From F23-B02 sp963590435 (lineage in GTDB: Bacteria; Bacillota; Clostridia; Oscillospirales; Oscillospiraceae): DNA of 12,834 nucleotides. Shown here piece after piece: positions 6,550 to 12,834 of this stretch. The DNA lies in the NCBI GenBank assembly GCA_963590435.1, contig CAVAPG010000046.1, forward strand, positions 1-12,834. Direction: 5' to 3'. Below the pieces are notes generated by a model, which saw only the letters and a program-made list of their open reading frames with translations, had not been told where the DNA came from and made no database searches. Position numbers and translations under genes: made by a program. The number at the start of each line of letters is the position of its first letter. Position 1 is the stretch's first letter.

Positions 6550-7422
6550 TTGGACACTGCCCGCTGCAAAGCATTCCTCGCTGCCGCTGAAACAGGCAGC
6601 TTTTCAAAAGCCGCCGAGCTTTTAAGCTACACGCCGTCCGGTGTAAGCCAGCTTGTAAGCGCGCTGGAGGCTGACATAGGTTTTCCTCTGCTGCACCGAA
6701 CCAATAAGGGCGTTTCGCTGACATCCGAAGGCGAAAATTTAATTGTTGCAGTCCGAGAGTTTGTAAACAAAGAGGAAATGATATATCAGCTTGCCGCCGA
6801 TACAAAAGGGCTTCTCATAGGTTCGGTCACGATTGCGGCATATTCAAGCATTGCAACGCATTGGCTGCCTGAGGTTATAAGCCGTTTTCAGACTGACTAC
6901 CCGCAGATTAAAATAACTCTGTTGGAGGGAGTGCGTCAGGAGGTCAGCAAATGGCTCGATGAGAAAACCGCCGATGTGGCATTCACGAGCTATCGAGAGC
7001 CGTTTGACTACGACTGGATTCCGCTGCACGAGGATAGAATGATTGCCGTTTTGCCAAAAAACCATCCCTGTGCCGGACTTGACAGCTTCCCTATCGAGCG
7101 ATGCAGGGACGAGAAGCTTGTTTTGCCGGGTTTCGGCCATGATGCCGATGTTATTCCTCTTTTCGAGGAGTTCGGAATTGAGCCGAACATATGCTTCTCG
7201 ACTGTAGAGTGCTTCCCTGCAATGCAGATGGTCGAAAAGGGATTGGGCATTAATATAACAAATGAGCTTATTACTCTCAAATGGCCGTGCGATGTTGTCA
7301 AGCTCCCCGTCTCGCCGCCGAGAAGCATTACCTTCGGCATGGCCTTGCCAAGCCTGAAGGGTGCATCGCCCGCAGTAAAGCGTTTTGTAAAATACGCAGA
7401 AAAAATTATCAAAAACATGTAG
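6550..7422 (+). CDS. LysR-family transcriptional regulator
   Basis: LysR-type regulator of 290 residues, the normal family length. The N-terminal winged helix spans about residues 2-60 (FLAAAETGSFSKAAELL, then PSGVSQLVSALEADIG and LLHRTNKGVSLTSEG). It is followed by a linker helix and a periplasmic-binding-protein-like effector domain at about 85-285. The start is TTG at 6550, with GGAGG at 6536-6540 nine bases upstream; no in-frame ATG fits better. It is the first gene of an operon whose second gene, a YitT-like membrane protein, begins eight bases after the stop. A T-N11-A dyad lies just upstream. The likely targets are its own operon and the divergent small gene. The effector is unknown. 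Confidence 0.93.
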   Translation: MDTARCKAFLAAAETGSFSKAAELLSYTPSGVSQLVSALEADIGFPLLHRTNKGVSLTSEGENLIVAVREFVNKEEMIYQLAADTKGLLIGSVTIAAYSSIATHWLPEVISRFQTDYPQIKITLLEGVRQEVSKWLDEKTADVAFTSYREPFDYDWIPLHEDRMIAVLPKNHPCAGLDSFPIERCRDEKLVLPGFGHDADVIPLFEEFGIEPNICFSTVECFPAMQMVEKGLGINITNELITLKWPCDVVKLPVSPPRSITFGMALPSLKGASPAVKRFVKYAEKIIKNM

Positions 7423-7429
7423 AAAGGTT

Positions 7430-8041
7430 TTGTTAAGATTGCTTCCCCGCTTAAAGTTAAAAAACTGCCTTGTCATAATCCTCGGCAGTGCAATTCTCGC
7501 ATTCGGTCTGTATAATGTTCACTCTATTTCCGGTGTCACCGAGGGTGGTGTTCTCGGACTCACGCTGCTGCTCAAGCACTGGTTCGACATATCTCCGTCT
7601 GTGAGCGGACTGATTCTCAATATATCATGCTATCTGCTGGGTTTTAAGCTTCTAGGTCGGGAATTTATCGCCTATTCGATTGTTGCCGGCGTCAGTTATT
7701 CCGCGTTTTATGCCGTATTTGAGCAGTTTCCGCCGCTCTGGCCGCAGATAGCGCAGTTTCCGCTCGCCGCATCAATAGTCGGTGCATTATTTGTCGGCAT
7801 CGGTGTCGGACTGTGTATCATGGAAAACTCCGCCCCGACAGGTGACGATTCGCTTGCGCTCAGCTTGTCGCATCACTTCAAAATAGGCATCCAATGGGTG
7901 TATCTGTTGTCGGATCTTATTATACTGGCTCTGTCGCTGACATACATTCCGTTCAGCAAAATCATCTATTCCCTGCTGACGGTCATTCTCTCCGGTCAGA
8001 TTATCGGACTCATGCAAAGGGCCGGCAGAAAGAGCGTTTAA
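7430..8041 (+). CDS. YitT-family membrane protein
   Basis: Integral membrane protein of about 203 residues with five or six hydrophobic segments and almost no extramembrane domain. ILGSAILAFGLYNVHSISGV, then EGGVLGLTLLL, is the typical opening of the YitT/DUF161 family. A later NSAPTGDDSLALSLSHHF matches its second conserved region. Family members are membrane proteins of mostly unknown role; this one is shorter because it lacks the usual C-terminal DUF2179 domain. The start is unsettled. TTG at 7430 is only two bases from AAAGG (7423-7427), while TTG at 7439 is 11 bases away and gives 200 residues. It follows lysR closely and is very likely cotranscribed and controlled by it. The family call is fairly sure, the function is not. 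Confidence 0.8.
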   Translation: MLRLLPRLKLKNCLVIILGSAILAFGLYNVHSISGVTEGGVLGLTLLLKHWFDISPSVSGLILNISCYLLGFKLLGREFIAYSIVAGVSYSAFYAVFEQFPPLWPQIAQFPLAASIVGALFVGIGVGLCIMENSAPTGDDSLALSLSHHFKIGIQWVYLLSDLIILALSLTYIPFSKIIYSLLTVILSGQIIGLMQRAGRKSV

Positions 8042-8092
8042 ATATAAATTATACAGGATATTTTCAGGCAGCAAATAATTATCCCGTTAGTT

Positions 8093-8125
8093 AAAAGAGC
8101 TTCGTACTAAATACGAAGCTCTTTT
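8093..8125. terminator. Perfect 14-bp hairpin terminator with gene overlap
   Basis: A 14-bp perfect stem (8093-8106 with 8112-8125) has a five-base loop CTAAA. It ends in TTTT on the + strand (8122-8125) and in TTTT on the minus strand (8096-8093). It terminates the lysR-yitT operon and probably also the opposing ABC operon. The loop holds the TAG stop codon of the ABC ATPase (8109-8107), and one arm encodes its last residues. Confidence 0.88.
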
Positions 8126-8670
8126 GCATTAAGTTTCTGTGCATCTTCGGGGCAATGGCTCACAAAAATGAGTGTTCTGTCCTCGCAATTGGAGAGAATA
8201 TAATCTATAACCCGCTCTTTTGTAATTTCGTCAAGTCCCGTGAACGGCTCGTCGAAATACACCGTTTCCGCTCCGCTGAGCACTGCACGGACGATGGCAA
8301 CTCGGCGGCGCATACCACCCGACAGTTCCGACACCGGTTTATCGATGTGTCCGTCAAGTCCCACGGCAACCAGATGATTGCGCACGGCATCTTTTGAAAC
8401 ACTATGCGGACAGGCTGTTTTTACGCACTTGACAGGCGTAAATTCCTCTTGCAGTCTATCCTCCTGAAACACTGCCGCCTGATGCTTCGGTCTATTCAGC
8501 ACCTCGCCGGAATCAGGCGCGACAAGGCCCATCATAACACGCAGGAGCGTAGTTTTCCCTCTGCCGGACGGCGCGGAAATCAGCACACGGCTGCCTTTGG
8601 GAATTATCATATTTATGTTTTTGAGAACTTCATTATCACCGAAAGACTTGCATATATTTCTCAGTTCCAT
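8107..8670 (-). CDS. ABC importer ATPase, compact NitT/TauT type
   Basis: ATP-binding subunit of an ABC importer, 187 residues, clearly shorter than SsuB/TauB proteins (about 240-260). All core parts are present: Walker A APSGRGKT (33-40, alanine in place of the usual first glycine), Q-loop Q69, signature LSGGM (116-120), Walker B VYFDE (137-141), the D-loop GLD and switch histidine H172. The missing length is mostly the C-terminal end after the H-loop. Its start overlaps the permease stop by one base (TGATG), which indicates coupled translation. The stop codon sits in the terminator loop. It powers the SsuC/TauC-like permease encoded upstream; the substrate is unknown. Confidence 0.93.
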   Translation of the reverse strand: MELRNICKSFGDNEVLKNINMIIPKGSRVLISAPSGRGKTTLLRVMMGLVAPDSGEVLNRPKHQAAVFQEDRLQEEFTPVKCVKTACPHSVSKDAVRNHLVAVGLDGHIDKPVSELSGGMRRRVAIVRAVLSGAETVYFDEPFTGLDEITKERVIDYILSNCEDRTLIFVSHCPEDAQKLNAKELRI

Positions 8671-9422
8671 CAGGCACGCTCCAGTCCTCGGTAAAGCCGT
8701 TTTAATAAAAACATAAACAGCTTTTCAAACATTACGCTTATTATAACAATTATAACCGTCCAGCACAGAAGATCATCCGTATCGAGGTAAATTTTCGCAT
8801 AGTACAGCTGTTTGCCGATTGAGCCGTCGGGCGTTCCTATTATCTCCGCTGCGATGCCCGCCTTCCACGACATTCCGAGCGAGGTTTTGCAGGCTGACAG
8901 TATAAACGGCTTGAGCTGCGGCATATGGATATATGCAATACGCTTTATTATCGGCATGTCAAATACTCTTCCGACCTCGAGCATTTTCTGATCTTCGCTC
9001 TTTATGCCTTCGAGCACATTTCCGTAAACAACAGGCAGGACAATGAGGAAGGATATAAAAACTGAGAGATTTTGCGCCGAAAGCCAGATCAGACATATAA
9101 CGACAAAAGACGCGACCGGCACTGTTTTTACCGTAATCATAAACGGCCACAGTGCTGTTTCAATCCATGGGAATCTCCCAGACAAAGCTGCAAGCAGTAC
9201 CCCAAGGATAAGAGCAAACAGAAAACCTCCGGCAATATGATAAAAGCTGTACCATATTGATGACGCGAAGCCCTCGACCTGCCATATGCTCGTCATACGC
9301 GCCGCGACCTCAATCGGAGAAACCAAAAGAATTTTTTGGTCGACCGCCACTGCGGCAATCTGCCACAGCAGCAGTGCGAACATAACCGCGACGGCTTTGC
9401 CGAATTTATTTTTATGATGCAT
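8670..9422 (-). CDS. ABC importer permease, SsuC/TauC family
   Basis: Inner-membrane permease of 250 residues with about six transmembrane helices. The EAA loop that docks the ATPase is at about 146-170 (MLEVGRVFDMP, then IAYIHMPQL). It is followed by GMSWKAGIAAEIIG (183-196), a block typical of sulfonate, taurine and nitrate-type permeases. The start is taken as ATG at 9422, overlapping the binding-protein gene by 11 bases. An ATG at 9437 is also in frame, and neither has a clear ribosome binding site, so the gene probably relies on coupling. It sits between the binding protein and the ATPase in one operon. The substrate cannot be assigned. Confidence 0.92.
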   Translation of the reverse strand: MHHKNKFGKAVAVMFALLLWQIAAVAVDQKILLVSPIEVAARMTSIWQVEGFASSIWYSFYHIAGGFLFALILGVLLAALSGRFPWIETALWPFMITVKTVPVASFVVICLIWLSAQNLSVFISFLIVLPVVYGNVLEGIKSEDQKMLEVGRVFDMPIIKRIAYIHMPQLKPFILSACKTSLGMSWKAGIAAEIIGTPDGSIGKQLYYAKIYLDTDDLLCWTVIIVIISVMFEKLFMFLLKRLYRGLERA

Positions 9423-10413
9423 AATACAGCCCGTCATCAGGCAGCGAGCCGCCGACTGACTGCGGATTCATCTCATAAAGTGCAGACAGGTATGCATTAA
9501 GGCATTCTTTGAGCTCATCTCCGGTCAGGCAGCATATATTGCAGTAAGGCAATGCTTTAAGTGCAATGGGAGCTTTGACTATTTCATAGTTTCCTATAAG
9601 CTCGGACGCCTGATCGTTGTTTTCATTGACGAATTTAACGCTTGCCGCATACTCTTCCATGAAGGTTGCAAGCTGCTGAGGGTACTTTTCGGCAAACTCT
9701 GTGCGGACAACTACAACGCCTGTTGCCATGGACGCGCCGTCATTTACTTTTTGCCACTCGTCATTAAGACTGAGGGCAACCTTAAGATCTGAAACCTTGC
9801 TCTGGGCTGCGGTTACAAACGGCTGAGGAAGCATTGCTATTGCGTTCTCATCCTGGCTTATATACGACAGTGCCTCTGTAGTATCGGCACACCACTGAAT
9901 GGTCGGAGCATTATCGCCGTCAATGCCGTTTGCCTTGAGTAAATAACGCAGGGAATACTCCGGAGTTGCCCCCTCGCCTGTTGCATATATGTTTTTTCCG
10001 GCAAGGTCTGCAAAGCTCTTTATGCTGTCGCCGCGCTCCACAATGTACAGAACACCCGTTGCACAGACCGAAAGGACCTTTATACCGCCGTCGGTATTGT
10101 TATAGATGACAGATGCAAGGTTTGCGGGAACAGCTGCAATGTCAATTTCACCCTTGGTCAGGGCCGGGACAAAAGCTGTGGCTTCGGACTGCAGAGTAAA
10201 TTCATATTTATTAGCACTCTCGCCGTTATCACTTTCATCCATAAGCTTAACCATGCCCATCGATGTGGGGCCTGTCATTGCGCCTACACGTATTGTTGTA
10301 GGCTCTTCGGTAACTTCCGGGGTTTCGACCGCTTCTGTTTCTTCGTTTGCGCATCCCGTAAACAGGCAGGCAAGCATCAGGACGGCAAGAAGTAATGATA
10401 TGATTTTTTTCAT
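9412..10413 (-). CDS. Lipoprotein substrate-binding protein, NMT1/SsuA-like
   Basis: Extracytoplasmic solute-binding lipoprotein of 333 residues. The signal peptide is MKKIISLLLAVLMLACLFTG, followed by the lipidated cysteine C21 (lipobox LFTGC). An acidic, threonine-rich linker leads into a two-lobed binding domain. Blocks such as TIRVGAMTGPTSMGMVKL, ALTKGEIDIAAVPANLA and DLAGKNIYATGEG are typical of the NitT/TauT/ThiY-like (NMT1/THI5) class. The ATG at 10413 is chosen over a GTG at 10422 because GGAG lies eight bases upstream and the signal peptide starts there. The gene lies 20 bases after the Crp/Fnr gene with no terminator between them. The ligand is not evident; a small anion, sulfonate or thiamine precursor are all possible. 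Confidence 0.92.
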   Translation of the reverse strand: MKKIISLLLAVLMLACLFTGCANEETEAVETPEVTEEPTTIRVGAMTGPTSMGMVKLMDESDNGESANKYEFTLQSEATAFVPALTKGEIDIAAVPANLASVIYNNTDGGIKVLSVCATGVLYIVERGDSIKSFADLAGKNIYATGEGATPEYSLRYLLKANGIDGDNAPTIQWCADTTEALSYISQDENAIAMLPQPFVTAAQSKVSDLKVALSLNDEWQKVNDGASMATGVVVVRTEFAEKYPQQLATFMEEYAASVKFVNENNDQASELIGNYEIVKAPIALKALPYCNICCLTGDELKECLNAYLSALYEMNPQSVGGSLPDDGLYYAS

Positions 10414-10433
10414 GACTTTCACTCCATAATTTA

Positions 10434-11108
10434 TTATATATTTTTCAGCCTTTCGGCATTTTTTATGCAGATTAGCTTTCCTTCCTTTTCTATCGCGCCG
10501 CTCTCAACAAGTGAATCAAATGCCCTATATAACGAAGCGCGCGACACATTCAGTGCAAGTGAAAGCTTATTAAGCGGCATTGGCAGCTCCGACGGCTGTT
10601 TGTCCGGCATATTATCCAAAAGGAAACTCGCAAGACGCTGCTCGGCCGTACCGGCAGTGAGAAAATATAATTTTTTATTTAGGAACAGTATTCGTCCCGA
10701 GAGATATCCAATATAATTTTCCGCTATCTGATAATCGTATTCCATCATGCGGCGCACAAGTCTCTGCGTAAAAAATATAATCTCGGCATCACACAGGGCG
10801 GTTATATCAGTTGCGTATTCGCTCTCGTCATTAAACAAAGCAGCGGCACCGAATAAAGAAGATGTGCCGAGCGTGCTCATTATCATTGCATGGCCAACGG
10901 CATTCCCCTTTGTAACGCGAAGTCTGCCGGACAACACAATTCCGAGGCTGCGTTCAAAATCGTTTTTGCTGTAGACAGTCTGCCCCTTTTTATATTTTTT
11001 TATCCCACAGTCAGGCGAAGATATGATTTTTTTAATTGTGGACGCCGGAACTGCCGTAAACAGGCTCGTCTTCCGAAGCAATTCAATCTGTGCTGTACTT
11101 ATTTTCAT
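10434..11108 (-). CDS. Crp/Fnr-family transcriptional regulator
   Basis: Regulator of 224 residues. A cyclic-nucleotide-binding-like beta-barrel spans about 12-115 (TVYSKNDFERSLGIVLSG, then SLFGAAALFNDESEYATDI). A dimer helix follows at about 117-145 and a winged helix-turn-helix at about 178-210 (LNKLSLALNVSRASLYRAF). It has only three cysteines (C34, C106, C214) and no Fnr-style N-terminal cluster, so it is not a classic oxygen-sensing Fnr. The cAMP-binding arginine pattern is also not obvious. The ATG at 11108 is chosen because GAGG lies seven bases upstream and the promoter lies at 11149-11176, which rules out the longer open frame to 11180. It heads the operon with the ABC importer and probably controls it in response to an unknown signal. 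Confidence 0.92.
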   Translation of the reverse strand: MKISTAQIELLRKTSLFTAVPASTIKKIISSPDCGIKKYKKGQTVYSKNDFERSLGIVLSGRLRVTKGNAVGHAMIMSTLGTSSLFGAAALFNDESEYATDITALCDAEIIFFTQRLVRRMMEYDYQIAENYIGYLSGRILFLNKKLYFLTAGTAEQRLASFLLDNMPDKQPSELPMPLNKLSLALNVSRASLYRAFDSLVESGAIEKEGKLICIKNAERLKNI

Positions 11109-11121
11109 CGTTTTCCTCATC

Positions 11122-11137
11122 TGTCTCACATGAGACA
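11122..11137. promoter_or_regulatory. Crp/Fnr-like operator palindrome
   Basis: TGTCTCACATGAGACA is a perfect inverted repeat with 7-bp arms around CA. Written as TGTCT, six bases, AGACA, it has the half-site length and spacing of Crp/Fnr operators (Crp uses TGTGA-N6-TCACA). It starts 11 bases after the -10 box, just downstream of the expected transcript start, a position typical of repression. That the adjacent Crp/Fnr protein binds it is inference. Confidence 0.65.
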
Positions 11138-11148
11138 CTTTTTGCTTC

Positions 11149-11176
11149 ATTATACATTTTCTTCTGAGCAAGTCAA
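11149..11176 (-). promoter_or_regulatory. Promoter of the Crp/Fnr-ABC operon
   Basis: On the minus strand TTGACT (11176-11171) and a perfect TATAAT (11154-11149) are 16 bases apart. Upstream, an AT-rich dyad (AAATTTA at 11187-11193, TAAATTT at 11200-11206) could act as an UP element. The expected start is near 11142. Confidence 0.75.
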
Positions 11177-11391
11177 GCATTTGAGCAAATTTAAAAAATT
11201 AAATTTCTAACAGTTGAAAATGCGGCTTTTTTATGTAATCTCACTATTTTGCGTAAAATATTCGGAGATTTGTCAACAATATGTGCAGTTTGTATGTTCA
11301 AAAAGTCAAACTTTATGTCCGGCTCCGTATAATTGTCATTTTATTGCTATTAATATTATTCATATCTATATTAACATTTTTCAAACTATTC
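11177..11391. other. AT-rich divergent intergenic region
   Basis: No credible gene lies between the Crp/Fnr promoter and the NuoE-like gene promoter. The one open frame here (11214-11447, +) has no ribosome binding site and a low-complexity, AT-driven composition. Visible elements are the AT dyad at 11187-11206, a TTGTCAACAA short dyad near 11270-11280, and an AGTTTG/CAAACT inverted repeat with a 14-base centre near 11286-11312. None matches the Rex box (TTGTTAA-N4-TTAACAA) well. No second copy of the TGTCTCA palindrome is present. Confidence 0.5.
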
Positions 11392-11420
11392 TTTACATAA
11401 AAATTATTTTTCTTTATAAT
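11392..11420 (+). promoter_or_regulatory. Promoter of the NuoE/NuoF-like operon
   Basis: TTTACA (11392-11397) and a perfect TATAAT (11415-11420) are separated by 17 bases. The expected start is near 11427, giving a leader of about 55 bases. Confidence 0.75.
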
Positions 11421-11481
11421 CAGGTTATGCAGAGAATCAAAGTGTAAGTGTAGAAAAAGAAGTATAGAAAGGATGATTCAA

Positions 11482-11958
11482 TTGGTAAACGTTGATTACG
11501 GCTTTGTCGACAGCGTACTGCAAAAGCACGGCTGTGATAAGAGCAAGGGCATTGCAATCATGCAGGACATACAGAGCAAGTATAATTTCCTGCCTAAAGA
11601 TGCTCTTAAATATGTCGCAGAAAAAATCGGCGAGAGTGAGGCCGAACTCTACGGCGTTGCAACATTCTATGAAAATTTCTCTATGAACGAAAAAGGCAAG
11701 TACATCATAAAGGTTTGCAACGGTACTGCCTGCCATGTAAGGAAATCCGATGATGTTCAGGAAGCTCTTTATGCCGCAACAGGAATGAAGCCCGAGGATC
11801 ACATGTCCGAGGACGGACTGTTTACGATTGAGCGTGTCTCCTGCCTCGGTGCATGCGGACTTGCCCCCGTCTGCACCGTAAATGATGTCGTGCATCCGGC
11901 AATGACTCCTGAGAAAATGTACCAGTTGATTGCGCAGCTGAGGGAGGGAGAGAATTAA
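11482..11958 (+). CDS. NuoE-like [2Fe-2S] subunit of an NADH-linked hydrogenase or oxidoreductase
   Basis: Thioredoxin-like [2Fe-2S] protein of 158 residues related to complex I NuoE, HydC and HndA. It holds the four cluster cysteines as CNGTAC (C79, C84) and CLGAC (C121, C125), after an N-terminal helical part with the conserved YGVATFYENF. In HydABC-type enzymes this subunit passes electrons between the flavin subunit and the catalytic part. The start is uncertain. An ATG at 11473 directly abuts AGAAAGG (11466-11472), while TTG at 11482 sits nine bases away and is preferred; the difference is three residues. The stop overlaps the next ATG by one base (TAATG). The family is firm; which complex it belongs to depends on genes beyond the window. 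Confidence 0.93.
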   Translation: MVNVDYGFVDSVLQKHGCDKSKGIAIMQDIQSKYNFLPKDALKYVAEKIGESEAELYGVATFYENFSMNEKGKYIIKVCNGTACHVRKSDDVQEALYAATGMKPEDHMSEDGLFTIERVSCLGACGLAPVCTVNDVVHPAMTPEKMYQLIAQLREGEN

Positions 11959-12834
11959 TGAAACTTACATCACGCCAAATGCTGCAGGATTATCGCAACG
12001 AATGCAAGGCCGCTCTTGAAAGGCAGAAAATAAAAATTCTCGTCTGCGGCGGCCGCGGATGTTTTGCAGCAGGATCACAGGATGTCTATGAGAGTCTGAA
12101 AAAAGCTCTTAACGCGCGCGGACTGCCCGTTGAACTGTCGATAGTCGACCATGTTGAGCATCCCGAACCGATAGGTCTTAAGCTCTCCGGCTGTCATGGG
12201 CTGTGCGCTCTTGCTCCGCTTATCCGCATAGAACCCGCAGGGCTTCTTTATATGCAGGTAAGCCCAGATGATGCAGAGGAAATTGTCGATCAGACAATAG
12301 TCGGCGGAGAGGTTATCGACAGGCTTGTGTATCACGATCAGAACAGATCGTACCCGCGCCAGGAGGATATTCCGTTTTTCAAGAGCCAAACCAAAATTGC
12401 TCTTGCCAACTGCGGTCGTATCGCGGCAGAGAGCATTGAGGAATATTTCGCCGTCGGCGGTTACTCTGCGTTGGAGAAGGCCTTGTTTGAAATGACGCCT
12501 GAGCAGGTTGTCAGTGAAGTTTCCGACTCCGGTCTGCGCGGTCGCGGCGGTGCAGGCTTCCCGACGGGCAAAAAGTGGTCGCAGGTTGCCGCGCATAAGG
12601 ACGCGCCGGTAAAATATATTGTCTGCAACGGCGATGAGGGCGACCCCGGTGCATTTATGGACTGCTCGATCATGGAGGGCGATCCTCACAGGATGCTCGA
12701 AGGCATGATAATCGCCGGCATCGGCTGCGGAGCAGACCAGGCATACATCTATGTCCGTGCCGAATACCCCAATGCGGTTAAGCGCTTGAGTCTGGCAGTG
12801 GAGGAGGCCGAAAAATACGGCGTACTCGGAGATA
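11958..12834 (+). CDS. NuoF-like flavoprotein subunit, partial (HydB/HndC type)
   Basis: The first 292 residues of a NuoF-like NAD(P)H-oxidising flavoprotein; the reading frame runs off the window. It begins with a thioredoxin-like [2Fe-2S] domain (C30, C35, C79, C83 in CGGRGC and CHGLC), absent from NuoF of complex I but usual in HydB/HndC of [FeFe]-hydrogenases and in NAD-linked formate dehydrogenases. The 51-kDa domain follows, with the FMN/NADH block GLRGRGGAGFPTGKKW (192-207) and CNGDEGDPGAFMD (223-235). In HydB/HndC the remaining C-terminus would hold a [4Fe-4S] site and ferredoxin-like clusters, which cannot be checked here. The ATG overlaps the NuoE stop and has AGGGAGGGAG upstream. 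A bifurcating or NAD(P)-linked hydrogenase is the best reading. Confidence 0.92.
   Translation, partial: MKLTSRQMLQDYRNECKAALERQKIKILVCGGRGCFAAGSQDVYESLKKALNARGLPVELSIVDHVEHPEPIGLKLSGCHGLCALAPLIRIEPAGLLYMQVSPDDAEEIVDQTIVGGEVIDRLVYHDQNRSYPRQEDIPFFKSQTKIALANCGRIAAESIEEYFAVGGYSALEKALFEMTPEQVVSEVSDSGLRGRGGAGFPTGKKWSQVAAHKDAPVKYIVCNGDEGDPGAFMDCSIMEGDPHRMLEGMIIAGIGCGADQAYIYVRAEYPNAVKRLSLAVEEAEKYGVLGD

Noticed and set aside
6844..7476. 210-codon open frame opposite lysR
   Set aside because: It covers the LysR effector domain antisense and has no recognisable protein features.
8107..8670. ABC ATPase as a truncated pseudogene
   Set aside because: All catalytic motifs including the H-loop are intact, and the gene is tightly coupled to its permease, so a naturally short subunit is more likely.
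11108..11180. Upstream extension of the Crp/Fnr protein to 11180
   Set aside because: The extension would include the operon's own -10 and -35 boxes, and the ATG at 11108 has a good ribosome binding site.
11266..11285. Rex (redox) operator near TTGTCAACAA
   Set aside because: The known Rex box needs TTGTTAA and TTAACAA arms with a four-base spacer; here only TTGT/ACAA around two bases is present.
11214..11447. 77-codon open frame upstream of the NuoE-like gene
   Set aside because: No ribosome binding site, AT-driven composition, and it spans the promoter at 11392-11420.
11437..11895. 152-codon open frame opposite the NuoE-like gene
   Set aside because: Antisense shadow of a gene with all four cluster cysteines; no supporting features.
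12075..12689. 204-codon open frame on the minus strand opposite the NuoF-like gene
   Set aside because: The + strand frame has unmistakable NuoF motifs across the whole stretch, and the antisense frame shows no domain or ribosome binding site.

Overview
The window looks like a chromosomal piece of an anaerobic, low-to-mid GC Firmicute, most likely a gut-type clostridium (Oscillospiraceae/Clostridia). The signs are AGGAGG-type ribosome binding sites, several TTG starts, sigma-A promoters of the TTGACA/TATAAT type, a secreted S-layer-homology (SLH) protein, a lone CopA copper ATPase, and a NuoE/NuoF-like gene pair of the kind that feeds [FeFe]-hydrogenases. This assignment is inferred from gene types only. 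No rRNA, tRNA, CRISPR array, insertion sequence or phage gene was seen.

Layout. (1) 1-748: a Nudix hydrolase (+). (2) 745-1717: a PadR regulator and an overlapping four-helix membrane protein (-), converging on the Nudix gene with overlapping stop codons. (3) 1718-3752: a divergent promoter region, then a large SLH surface protein (+) carrying about six 26-residue helical repeats. Its promoter is followed by a strong palindrome. A bidirectional terminator follows the gene. (4) 3772-6073: a CopA-type Cu+ P-type ATPase (-), with an inverted repeat between its promoter and start. (5) 6101-8125: a 58-residue membrane protein (-) divergent from a LysR regulator plus YitT-like membrane protein operon (+), ending at a 14-bp perfect hairpin. 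(6) 8107-11176: an operon (-) of Crp/Fnr-family regulator, lipoprotein substrate-binding protein, SsuC/TauC-like permease and a compact ATPase. (7) 11392-12834: a promoter and a NuoE-like then NuoF-like gene (+), the latter cut by the window end.

How the genes fit together. The Crp/Fnr gene has its own promoter (TTGACT, 16 bp, TATAAT) with a perfect palindrome, TGTCTCACATGAGACA, just downstream of the expected transcription start. This is a good candidate for autorepression of the whole ABC importer operon. The importer's substrate cannot be read from the sequence. The NuoE/NuoF pair is transcribed divergently from it and most resembles the NADH-handling part of an electron-bifurcating or NAD(P)-linked [FeFe]-hydrogenase (HydCB/HndAC type). 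The catalytic subunit would lie beyond the window.

The most unusual items are the 26-residue repeat array in the SLH protein, the nested palindromes in its leader, the Crp/Fnr-linked palindrome, and a terminator whose loop contains the stop codon of the opposing gene. I found no clear sign of an entirely new defence or mobile system.
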